A stretch of 64,000 nt of DNA from Candidatus Mediterraneibacter guildfordensis (GTDB taxonomy: Bacteria > Bacillota > Clostridia > Lachnospirales > Lachnospiraceae), in contig DXIS01000022.1 in NCBI GenBank assembly GCA_019112735.1, positions 30,220-94,219 on the forward strand. The letters are read 5' to 3'. Each line of letters opens with the position of its first letter. Within the stretch, counting starts at the first letter, position 1. The notes beneath the pieces were generated by a model, which searched no databases, was not told the DNA's origin, and saw only the letters and a program-made list of their open reading frames with translations. Of this stretch, positions 57,279 through 64,000 are shown piece by piece. A program made the translations under genes and the position numbers.

Positions 57279-58223
57279 TCACAGGGGCAGATCCACTTCG
57301 ATCAGAAGTCCCGGCTCCATCCGCTTCGCCGTCACAAAGCCTCCGTGGAGACGGATGATCTCTCTTGCAAGATACAGACCGAGCCCAAAGCCTTCCTGGA
57401 CATTCACCCGCCTGCCCCGGTAAAACCTGCGGAAGATCTGGTTTTCCTCCCCTGCCTCGATGCCAAGACCATGATCACGCACCTGAAACTTCGTAAACAT
57501 TTCATTCTGCTGCAGGGTCACCTCGATACTGCCGCCCGGTGCGCTGTATTTCACCGCATTATCAAGGATATTAAAAAGCGCTTCCCCCAGCCAGTTCGGA
57601 TCATGGGCGCAGACCGCCCGCTCCGGCATACGGATCTGGAACCGGATCCCTTTCTCCTCCGCCCGGTTCTGGATCTGCCCGAAAGCATTCTGAACCGTTT
57701 TCAGCAGATCTATTTCATCTTTGCGGATCTGAATGATATGCTGTTCCAGACGGGCCATCTTCACAAAACTGTCTACCAGAAAATGCAGCTTCTTCTCACT
57801 TTCTTCCAGCGCGGACAGGTACTGCTGCCGTTCCAGCCCAATCTTTCCAGGCTCATCTCCCGCTTCTGTATTTCCAGCCGCGTCCCGCAAAAGACAGGTG
57901 TAGCTCTCAATATTGGCCAGAGGCGTCCGCATCTGGTGCGCGATCTCCGAGATCAGTTTCTGGATCTCATCCCTGCTTTCCTCCGCCTCTTTTCTTCTGC
58001 CGTCCAGCATCTCCTGGATGCGGACAAGCTGGTTTTCGATCCGCGCCAGCAGAAGCTCATCTCCCGGAGCTGACACGCACAGTTTCCTGTCCGCCAGTAT
58101 ATCTTCCGTCATAGCCGCCGCTTTCCCGAGTTCCTCCATGCGCAGCTTCCGCTGCCGGAGATACAGGATGCTTCCGCCTGCGGCAAATCCGGTCAAAAAT
58201 GCGATGCATACTGCAATATACAT
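57279..58223 (-). CDS. Sensor histidine kinase
   Basis: A 314-residue kinase. One N-terminal span (about 3-22) and almost no outside part, then a coiled linker, the H-box EIAHQMRTPL (phospho-His near 96), N-box NILDNAVKYS, and the G1 (DHGLGI) and G2 (GFGLGL) ATP-lid motifs. Kinases without a sensor domain near BceAB/FtsX-type ABC genes usually sense through the transporter, and that probably holds here. The start is set at the MYIAVC codon, five bases upstream-side of the regulator stop. Confidence 0.92.
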   Translation of the reverse strand: MYIAVCIAFLTGFAAGGSILYLRQRKLRMEELGKAAAMTEDILADRKLCVSAPGDELLLARIENQLVRIQEMLDGRRKEAEESRDEIQKLISEIAHQMRTPLANIESYTCLLRDAAGNTEAGDEPGKIGLERQQYLSALEESEKKLHFLVDSFVKMARLEQHIIQIRKDEIDLLKTVQNAFGQIQNRAEEKGIRFQIRMPERAVCAHDPNWLGEALFNILDNAVKYSAPGGSIEVTLQQNEMFTKFQVRDHGLGIEAGEENQIFRRFYRGRRVNVQEGFGLGLYLAREIIRLHGGFVTAKRMEPGLLIEVDLPL

Positions 58224-58227
58224 TTCC

Positions 58228-58881
58228 CTATTCTCCCATACGATAGCCGAGGCCAAAAACATTCTTAATATACGACTGTCCCTGGCCCAGCTTTTTCTTC
58301 AGCCGGCTGATGGTTACGCTCACGGTATTTTCTTCGATAAACGCCCCGTCAATCCCCCATATCCGGTCCAGGATATTTTCCTTTGTCAGCACCTGGTCCT
58401 GATTCTCCATAAACAGTTCCAGCAGCTGATATTCCTTTGCAGTCAGGACAATCTCTTCATCCCCGGAAAACACCTGCTTCTTCTCCGGATACAGCGTGAT
58501 ATCCCCGCAGGTAAGCATGCGGCCTTCCCTGTTCGTTTTCAGGAGCCGCTCGATCCGTTTAAGCAGCACCTTCATGGAAAAAGGCTTTACAACATAGTCC
58601 TCCGCTCCCATGTCAAAAGCCTGCAGCATATCCTCTTCCTCATCCCTTGCCGTCAGGAAAACAGCCGGGATCTTTCTCACAGCAGTCAGTTCCCGGTATA
58701 GATCAAGACCGTTTCCATCCGGAAGGCCGATATCAATGAGCCACAGATCCGGATGATCCGCGGCCGCAGCAAAGGCTTCCTCGCCGGAATGCGCGCAGAC
58801 AGTGGCATAGCCATTGTCCGTCAGAAATTTATTTAACGCCTGGTTCAGAAGGCGGTCATCTTCAATAATGCCTATTGTCAT
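58228..58881 (-). CDS. OmpR-family response regulator
   Basis: A 217-residue regulator. The receiver has the acidic pair IIEDDR, phospho-acceptor Asp50 in LWLIDIGLPDG, the Thr/Ser (FLTARDEEED) and Lys (VVKPF) switch residues. The C-terminal winged helix (about 125-217) is the Trans_reg_C type with EYQLLELFMENQDQVLTKE. The longer frame upstream overlaps the MerR gene and its promoter and is rejected. It is transcribed from its own promoter. Confidence 0.95.
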   Translation of the reverse strand: MTIGIIEDDRLLNQALNKFLTDNGYATVCAHSGEEAFAAAADHPDLWLIDIGLPDGNGLDLYRELTAVRKIPAVFLTARDEEEDMLQAFDMGAEDYVVKPFSMKVLLKRIERLLKTNREGRMLTCGDITLYPEKKQVFSGDEEIVLTAKEYQLLELFMENQDQVLTKENILDRIWGIDGAFIEENTVSVTISRLKKKLGQGQSYIKNVFGLGYRMGE

Positions 58882-58921
58882 AATAAGGAACTCCTCAATA
58901 CTGTGATGTATGTGCGAATAT

Positions 58922-58950
58922 ATTATAACGGAGTGCTTTTCAATGGACAA
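58922..58950 (-). promoter_or_regulatory. Response regulator promoter
   Basis: Minus strand: TTGTCC (58945-58950), 17-bp spacer, TATAAT (58922-58927). It lies back to back with the MerR promoter. Confidence 0.85.
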
Positions 58951-58967
58951 GTAAATGATAAAAAGTC

Positions 58968-58998
58968 TTGTTTGTGACGCTGCGTAATGATCTATAAT
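58968..58998 (+). promoter_or_regulatory. MerR-type promoter with 19-bp spacer
   Basis: TTGTTT (58968-58973), 19-bp spacer, TATAAT (58993-58998). The over-long spacer with a central ACGC-T-GCGT inverted repeat is what a MerR-family activator needs to twist the promoter. Confidence 0.72.
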
Positions 58999-59020
58999 GG
59001 GTGTCAGGAGGTAAATAGTT

Positions 59021-59821
59021 ATGGCAAAATACAGGGCAATTCCGCAAGGATTTATGACAGTTGGAGAGGCAGCTAAGAAAATGGGCGTTACCGTCCGCAC
59101 GCTGCAATACTACGATAAAGAAGGACTGCTCTCCCCATCGGCCGAAAGCGAAGGCGGACGCAGGCTTTATACCGATAAAGATCTGGTCACACTTCATCAG
59201 ATCATATCTTTGAAATCACTGGGATTTTCTCTGGACGATATAAAAGAGCGGCTGACCTCTCTGGAAACACCGGCTGATGTAGCAAATGCCCTTACAGAGC
59301 AGGCAGATGATATACGCCGGAAAATCGAACAGCTTCAGGCTTCGTTGTCGGCAATAGAGCAGTTAAAAGCAGAAGTTTTACAAATGCAGACGGTCAACTT
59401 TAAGAAGTATGCAGATATTATTGTCAACCTGCAGATGAAGAATGAGTTTTATCCTCTTATCAAGCGTTTCGACGATGCTACGCTCGACCACATACGCAGT
59501 AAATTTGATAAGGAAAGCGGCTTAGATTTTATGGACAGATTTAACCGCCTGAGTGATGAAATCGTACGGCTTCAAAAAGAAAATGTACCGCCCGAAAGCG
59601 AAAAGTGCCAACAGATTGTAAAAGAATACTGGGGCCTGATCATGGAGTTTACAAACGGCGATATGAGTATGCTTCCGAAATTGATGGAAATCGGTGACAT
59701 TGATACTGCTGCAAACGCCTGGGAAGAAAGGCAGAAAATCGTTAACGCTTATTTAGAACCGGCTTTGCAGATCTATTTTTCAAAACTTGGAACCAATCCC
59801 TTTGATGAGGTGAAACCGTGA
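59021..59821 (+). CDS. MerR-family regulator with large C-terminal domain
   Basis: A 266-residue regulator. The MerR helix-turn-helix covers about 12-80 with TVGEAAKKMGVTVRTLQYYDKEGLL. A long coiled-coil (about 85-130) and a helical C-terminal domain (about 135-266) follow, of the TipAS-like effector-binding kind. It is probably autoregulated from its 19-bp promoter and controls the ABC exporter that starts on its stop codon. CAGGAGG precedes the start. Confidence 0.92.
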   Translation: MAKYRAIPQGFMTVGEAAKKMGVTVRTLQYYDKEGLLSPSAESEGGRRLYTDKDLVTLHQIISLKSLGFSLDDIKERLTSLETPADVANALTEQADDIRRKIEQLQASLSAIEQLKAEVLQMQTVNFKKYADIIVNLQMKNEFYPLIKRFDDATLDHIRSKFDKESGLDFMDRFNRLSDEIVRLQKENVPPESEKCQQIVKEYWGLIMEFTNGDMSMLPKLMEIGDIDTAANAWEERQKIVNAYLEPALQIYFSKLGTNPFDEVKP

Positions 59822-60630
59822 AAGACGCAATACAAATCCGTGGATTAAAGAAAAGTTACGGCAGTCATATGGTTCTTAATGGACTTGATCTTCAAATTAA
59901 AAAAGGAGAGATTTTCGCTCTGCTCGGCGTAAACGGAGCGGGTAAAACGACCACCCTTGAATGTATTGAGAGCCTGAGAAAATATGACAGCGGTACGATC
60001 ACTGTAAACGGGAAAATGGGGATTCAGCTGCAATCCTCATCTTTGCCCGCCCACATCAGGCCGATGGAGGCTGTAAAGCTGTTTGCAAAATGGAATAAAA
60101 CAAAAATCGATGACGCCATGCTTGACGGTCTTGGTATCAAAGAAATGGAAAAGACACAGTATATACAATTATCTACAGGACAGAAAAGGCGGCTGCATCT
60201 CGCCCTTGCGCTTATCGGCGATCCCGATATTATTTTTCTCGATGAGCCGACTGCGGGACTGGATGTCGAAGGCAGACTATCGCTCCACGAACAGATCCGA
60301 AAGCTCAGACACATCGGAAAAACAATCATCCTGGCAAGTCACGATATGGCGGAAGTGGAAACCTTATGTGACCGCATTGCCATTTTAAATAACGGAAATA
60401 TTGTCTTCTGCGGTACAGCCTCGGAACTGACCGACAGAGTCGGGAGAAAATATGTTGTCCATATCAGGACGCAGCAGGGAAACAATACTTTTGAAACGGA
60501 CAATATCGAAGATACTTTGATCTCTTTACTGGGCGAATTAAAACAGAAAAAGATCCATGTGCTGGATATTAAAGTGGACCGCGGCACGCTGGAAGAACAT
60601 TTTATCGAAATGGCAGGGAGGGACGCTTAA
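59818..60630 (+). CDS. ABC exporter ATPase controlled by MerR
   Basis: A 270-residue ATPase of the CcmA/DrrA type. Walker A GVNGAGKTT (about 38-46), signature LSTGQKRRLHLALAL, Walker B IIFLDEPTAGLD, H-loop ASHD. It starts at GTG overlapping the MerR stop by four bases and ends one base before the permease gene. Together they form a drug- or lipid-exporter. The substrate is probably the MerR ligand. Confidence 0.93.
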   Translation: MKDAIQIRGLKKSYGSHMVLNGLDLQIKKGEIFALLGVNGAGKTTTLECIESLRKYDSGTITVNGKMGIQLQSSSLPAHIRPMEAVKLFAKWNKTKIDDAMLDGLGIKEMEKTQYIQLSTGQKRRLHLALALIGDPDIIFLDEPTAGLDVEGRLSLHEQIRKLRHIGKTIILASHDMAEVETLCDRIAILNNGNIVFCGTASELTDRVGRKYVVHIRTQQGNNTFETDNIEDTLISLLGELKQKKIHVLDIKVDRGTLEEHFIEMAGRDA

Positions 60631-61347
60631 ATGAACGGTTTTTTATATGGCATAACATTGCAGTGGAAGATGGATATACGCAGTAAATCTCTGCTGGTGA
60701 CCTGCTATATCGTTCCGCTTATTTTCTTTCTGCTTATGGGCGGTATTTTTACTTCTGTTATGCCCGAAATGAGAAGCACACTGATACAGTCTATGATTGT
60801 GATGAACGTTTCAATGGGAGCGTTTATCGGGCTGCCGCCATCGTTGACCGAAACTTATGGAAGTGACGTAAAAAAGATTTATAAAGCAAATGGAGTTCCT
60901 TTATATTCCGGTTTTCTTACAATGTTCCTTTCTGCATTTGTGCATTTGATGATCAGCTGTGTGATTATATTACTGCTTGCCCCGATACTGTTTGAAGCGG
61001 CTCTGCCGTTACAGCTTCCGTTTTTCTTTCTTGCGCTTGCCATATACATCATTGTGTCGCTGAGCATTGGAAGCGTCCTGGGATTGGCTGTAAAAAATCA
61101 GGCAAAACTGACAATGACAGCGCAGCTTGTTTTTTTGCCTTCGATCATGCTTTCGGGGATTATGTTCCCTGTCGACCTGCTGCCTGGTTTTCTTGAAGCC
61201 ACAGGGCGTATTTTCCCCGCTTCCCGGGGATACCGGTTGATGTTGGATCATGGTTTCTGCCTTGAAAATCTATGGTACCTGATTCTGGTATTCTGCGCGG
61301 CAGCAATAATATGTGCAATCCTTTTGAACAGAGAAAAATCCAAGTAA
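60631..61347 (+). CDS. ABC exporter permease controlled by MerR
   Basis: A 238-residue membrane protein of the ABC-2 type with about six spans. The region LPSIMLSGIMFPVDLLPGFLE (about 168-188) is the conserved ABC-2 loop and span. The first 20 residues are basic and precede the first span. It follows the ATPase with no gap. It resembles DrrB-type drug exporters. Confidence 0.9.
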   Translation: MNGFLYGITLQWKMDIRSKSLLVTCYIVPLIFFLLMGGIFTSVMPEMRSTLIQSMIVMNVSMGAFIGLPPSLTETYGSDVKKIYKANGVPLYSGFLTMFLSAFVHLMISCVIILLLAPILFEAALPLQLPFFFLALAIYIIVSLSIGSVLGLAVKNQAKLTMTAQLVFLPSIMLSGIMFPVDLLPGFLEATGRIFPASRGYRLMLDHGFCLENLWYLILVFCAAAIICAILLNREKSK

Positions 61348-61363
61348 GATTTTATGTGCATAT

Positions 61364-61393
61364 GAAAAACCGGGCAGCATTATACCACCCGGC
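61364..61393 (-). terminator. Terminator after the CatA-like gene
   Basis: GCCGGG-TGGTATAATGCTG-CCCGG with a TTTTT tail on the minus strand; it lies between the converging MerR operon and the CatA-like gene. Confidence 0.78.
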
Positions 61394-61456
61394 TTTGCAA
61401 TATTTGTTTTTTCCGTTTTCATCTCCGGTAACATACAAAACCAACTCACTCAGCCA

Positions 61457-62080
61457 TTATCTCAGCAGATTAATCTCGCTCTGCAGGTTTTTCAAAAATG
61501 TTCCTGCGTGTGCGCCATCCATCTGCGTGTGATGGATCTGGAATGAGATCGGCAGGTAATACCGGAACCATTTCTTTTTATACCCGCCCCAGATAATAAA
61601 GGGATTATTAAAAATGCCACTGTTCATACCGACAGCCCCGTCAATTTCCGTATCTATGATAGCGGACGTGCCGATGACCATACTGTTTTCGGATAAATCC
61701 CTGTCCTGACAGCTTGCGGCAACCTGCGTCGTATACTTCAGATACTCCTTGTTGAATTGATTTAACTCGGCTTTATAGGAAAGGTCGCAGGAGCTGACTT
61801 CACCCTCTTTGTTTTTCACGATGGTATTGACTGCTATGGTGTCATACTGTATGAGCTTATCGCCAACCGGGAGGATGTAAAATTCCTTTACCTTTACGGC
61901 GGCTCTGCCGATACAGTAATCGAGCAGCATATTAAACTTCAGCTTTCTTTTCCTGCTGACCCTGACCAGATTGGTCACATCAAAAGTTTTGAAAAAAGTT
62001 ACCATCGGATTGGGCGCTTTCATCCAAAGTTCATAGGCCGCAGCCCTTGTCGTTTCTTTGGGATCAATTTCTTTTGGCAT
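61457..62080 (-). CDS. CatA-like O-acetyltransferase
   Basis: A 207-residue member of the chloramphenicol-acetyltransferase fold. The catalytic His is in HHTQMDG (about 182-188; CatA has HHAVCDG). The family comprises true CatA enzymes and many acyltransferases of unknown acceptor; classical CatA has about 215-220 residues and other substrate-pocket residues, so chloramphenicol resistance is not predicted with confidence. GGAGG precedes the start. It ends a run of small accessory genes. Confidence 0.88.
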   Translation of the reverse strand: MPKEIDPKETTRAAAYELWMKAPNPMVTFFKTFDVTNLVRVSRKRKLKFNMLLDYCIGRAAVKVKEFYILPVGDKLIQYDTIAVNTIVKNKEGEVSSCDLSYKAELNQFNKEYLKYTTQVAASCQDRDLSENSMVIGTSAIIDTEIDGAVGMNSGIFNNPFIIWGGYKKKWFRYYLPISFQIHHTQMDGAHAGTFLKNLQSEINLLR

Positions 62081-62117
62081 ACTGACCTCCGATCGCTCTA
62101 CTTTTGTCTGTCATAGG

Positions 62118-62519
62118 TTACATTTCTCCCAATGCCTTTCTTATATCCGCAACAAACTGTGCCTGCTGCTTTTTCAAATATAATTTCACAAAGGGCTTCA
62201 GCAGCCATTTCTTCGCTTCCACCCGCTCCGTAAAATCTATCTCTGTTTCGTCACCTTTGTCAGTAAAAACACCAGTCCAATGGCCTGTCATATTACTGTT
62301 TTCCATATCAAATTCCCATTGTCTGTATGGCTCAACAAACGTTACAGTAAAGGTCGTAGTGTAACCGTCTTTGGTGTATTCAATAAATTGCTTATCGCTG
62401 ATAACTTCCGTCTTACTCAGGTCACTTCTCCAGGCAGAATAATTTTCAATATCCAAAACAAGTTCCCACACTTTCTGAAGTTCACCAGAGATCAACGCTT
62501 TTATATTTGAAGTCGTCAT
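62118..62519 (-). CDS. SRPBCC (START/Bet v1-like) domain protein
   Basis: A 133-residue helix-grip protein of the polyketide cyclase/AHSA1-like type. Typical pattern: MTTSNIKALISGELQKVWELVLDIENYSAW at the start, beta strands with T-K-D-G-Y-T-T-T-F, and a long C-terminal helix with FVKLYLKKQQAQFVADIRKAL. It binds hydrophobic ligands; the ligand is unknown. GGGAG precedes the start. Confidence 0.85.
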   Translation of the reverse strand: MTTSNIKALISGELQKVWELVLDIENYSAWRSDLSKTEVISDKQFIEYTKDGYTTTFTVTFVEPYRQWEFDMENSNMTGHWTGVFTDKGDETEIDFTERVEAKKWLLKPFVKLYLKKQQAQFVADIRKALGEM

Positions 62520-62537
62520 TTTTGCTCCCTTCTTAAA

Positions 62538-63185
62538 TCAGTCGTATTTTTCAATATGCACGGTAGCAATCGCCGACTGATTCGGCTCTCCGGTAACAAG
62601 GTCCTGCGGTGCAGGCACAAGCAGCATAAACCCGTCCTTGCCATATCTTAATTCATACCCTTGTGCATATGCTTCTTCCACAGAGATGTGCTGCACCTGT
62701 CCGATTATCATAGCCGTAATCCCCGCACCGCTTAAATCCTGTATTTCTTTCAGGGTACATTCCATCGTGAGAAACGCTTCATTGATCGCAGGCGCATGAA
62801 TGGTTTTGGCATTGGAAACCGTAAAACCGCCTGCTGCAAATTCGTCATCATCCCACTCATTCTGATGAATGGTGTTCACCAGATTATCGTAGCAGCTTAC
62901 CGGAAGGAAGTTAATGCAAAAGCATTTTCCCCTTTGAATATTGGCATAGGTGTGGGTGTGCTGATACAGGTTGCCCATCACGGCAAAGAAAGCGGTCTTA
63001 TCTCCGTGAAAACAGCTCCACGAATGAAAGCACACATTCGGTTTCCCGTTCTCTTTCCAGGTCGTGACAGCAAAGAGAACAGTCGGTATTCCCGCCGTCA
63101 CTTCAAAATGCGAGAACAAATCAAATTCTTCCGGATAAGCAGGCTTAAAATACTGAGGGAAATCCTTCCCGATTTCGATCTTCAT
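62538..63185 (-). CDS. Flavin reductase-like domain protein
   Basis: A 215-residue protein of the flavin-reductase-like (flavoredoxin) family. It has the FMN-binding CFHSWSCFHGDKTAFF and the NVCF(x)10-type core, plus NFLPVSCYDNLVNTIHQNEWDDDEF. Members bind FMN and shuttle electrons. GGAGGTG precedes the start. It lies 37 bases from the SnoaL gene. Confidence 0.88.
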   Translation of the reverse strand: MKIEIGKDFPQYFKPAYPEEFDLFSHFEVTAGIPTVLFAVTTWKENGKPNVCFHSWSCFHGDKTAFFAVMGNLYQHTHTYANIQRGKCFCINFLPVSCYDNLVNTIHQNEWDDDEFAAGGFTVSNAKTIHAPAINEAFLTMECTLKEIQDLSGAGITAMIIGQVQHISVEEAYAQGYELRYGKDGFMLLVPAPQDLVTGEPNQSAIATVHIEKYD

Positions 63186-63222
63186 AGCGCACCTCCAAAA
63201 TCATCAGGGACAAAGAATGCTA

Positions 63223-63609
63223 TCACTTATCCCCATGTTGATAAGGATCATAATTATTGATGTTGCAGCCGAACTCTTTGAGAAACAGGATCTTGTCATT
63301 GCTCGTCCACTTAATAAGTGAAACTCCGTCAAATGCTTCAATCTTTCCATTTTTCATTTGATTTCTGAAGTACCATTCGACTATAGTTTGATCTTCTTTA
63401 TGAAAGAATTGTTTTACATCCCATTGAAGAACCGTGCCACGGGTATTCCACTCATCAAACCAAAGTTTGATTTTTGCAGACCCATGATACTCCGGCCCCC
63501 AGCTTTCAATATAAACGGCATTATCTGAAAATATCTCAGAAATACCCAAATCTTTCTTTTGCAGCCACATATCAAACCACAACCGGATGATCTTTTCTCG
63601 TTCATTCAT
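63223..63609 (-). CDS. SnoaL-like (NTF2 fold) protein
   Basis: A 128-residue NTF2-like cone. The early WFDMWLQKKDLGISEIFSDNAVYIESWG block and strands FFHKEDQTIVEWYFRN, ISLIKWTSNDKILFLKEFGC are typical of SnoaL-type ketosteroid-isomerase-like proteins. The substrate cannot be predicted. Start taken at the ATG seven bases after AGAGGTG. Confidence 0.85.
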   Translation of the reverse strand: MNEREKIIRLWFDMWLQKKDLGISEIFSDNAVYIESWGPEYHGSAKIKLWFDEWNTRGTVLQWDVKQFFHKEDQTIVEWYFRNQMKNGKIEAFDGVSLIKWTSNDKILFLKEFGCNINNYDPYQHGDK

Positions 63610-63638
63610 ACTCAAGCACCTCTATAACTCCCCTTGTT

Positions 63639-64000
63639 TCACTCTACAATTTCATAACCCGAATGTTCGAGAATATCCAATGCCTTTTGATAATTTTCTT
63701 TTTTAATCAAAACATAGTCCGTGTTATAGGTAGAAATCGCAAAAATCGAAATACTATTTTCTGCCAGAATCTCTGCAATTTTAGATAGTATCCCAATCAA
63801 AGAAAAATCTAAAACTCCTTGAATACGAAAACCTTTCCATCCATCATCACGCTCAATGACATTTGACGGAACATCACCAGTAATACATACCAAGGATTTT
63901 TCTTCATCTGTTTTCCCAATGAAACTATATTCTGCATCCATATTTACAAGTGAATAATCCATCACTTTGCATACTGAAAAATCTTGATTGAGTTTTCTTA
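63639..64000 (-). CDS. ACT-domain protein, cut by the right edge
   Basis: The reading frame is open to the right edge, with FSVCKVMDYSLVNMDAEYSF near the start, so the N-terminus lies past the window. The rest matches the small ACT-domain proteins (about 120-130 residues) with IGKTDEEKSLVC, RDDGWKGFRIQGVLDFSLIGILSKIA and ISIFAISTYNTDYVLIKK. ACT domains bind amino acids or other small ligands. Starting at the internal ATG is less likely because the residues before it continue the family pattern. Confidence 0.85.
   Translation of the reverse strand, partial: RKLNQDFSVCKVMDYSLVNMDAEYSFIGKTDEEKSLVCITGDVPSNVIERDDGWKGFRIQGVLDFSLIGILSKIAEILAENSISIFAISTYNTDYVLIKKENYQKALDILEHSGYEIVE

Noticed and set aside
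58882..59100. Longer N-terminus for the response regulator
   Set aside because: It would cover the MerR start and both promoters, while the receiver domain begins at 58881.
61457..62080. Chloramphenicol resistance gene
   Set aside because: Only the CatA-like fold and HHxxxDG are seen; the drug pocket cannot be confirmed.

Overview
The window looks like the chromosome of a Gram-positive, spore-forming, anaerobic gut Clostridia, most likely a Lachnospiraceae (the broad Clostridium cluster XIVa / Dorea / Blautia type). Supporting signs are strong GGAGG ribosome binding sites, sigma-A promoters with 17-bp spacers, CodY, a CIRCE-controlled groESL operon, an intact sporulation sigma-K gene, a bile salt hydrolase, FeoAB, QueH and a DUF5688-like gene at the left edge. 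No rRNA, CRISPR array, complete insertion sequence or prophage is visible. There is one tRNA (Thr, CGT).

Layout. 0-13 kb is mostly a minus-strand housekeeping block: efp, a YqeG phosphatase, a chorismate mutase-shikimate kinase fusion, a membrane-anchored amidase, guaB, groES-groEL, a small hypothetical gene, codY, topA, dprA and comM. 13.2-16.1 kb holds sigK (plus) facing pckA (minus); between them are two large imperfect palindromes. 16.3-24.3 kb is an amino-acid run: argH, asd, leuC, leuD, an NhaC-type antiporter, thrC, a small membrane protein and cdd. 24.4-33 kb is accessory: queH, an ABC ATPase and permease without a binding protein, a chimeric gene joining a sugar-binding lipoprotein to the tail of a MATE transporter, a divergent AraC regulator and GH3 glycosidase, and two gene remnants. 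33.2-45.8 kb returns to housekeeping: an NSS transporter, a DUF362 ferredoxin-like protein, a thioesterase, a candidate small RNA, tRNA-Thr, mscS, pgeF, yraN, rnhB, lepB, rbgA, a second lepB, rplS, trmD, rimM, khpA, rpsP, ffh and ylxM.

45.9-53.6 kb contains an intracellular subtilisin, a very cysteine-rich 72-residue protein behind a sigma-K-like promoter, small hypothetical genes, an acyl-CoA thioesterase, a TruA homologue whose catalytic Asp is Glu, feoAB under a palindromic Fur-like operator, a bile salt hydrolase and a membrane-anchored hypothetical protein. 53.7-58.9 kb is a two-component system with an FtsX-type ABC exporter, a usual antimicrobial-peptide sensing and resistance arrangement. 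59.0-61.3 kb is a MerR-controlled ABC exporter with a 19-bp promoter spacer. The last 2.5 kb is visibly more A+T-rich and holds small accessory enzymes (CatA-like acetyltransferase, SRPBCC, flavin reductase, SnoaL-like, ACT domain).

The items most worth a second look are a free-standing structured small RNA with its own promoter and terminator (about 36.25-36.37 kb), the deletion-born binding-protein/MATE fusion (junction about 27.14 kb), the sigma-K-linked cysteine-rich protein (46.9 kb), the tandem palindromes (13.9-14.4 kb) and the Glu-substituted TruA (49.0 kb). Start sites were moved from the longest open frame wherever a ribosome binding site pointed to an internal start. All assignments come from reading the sequence; no database search was run.
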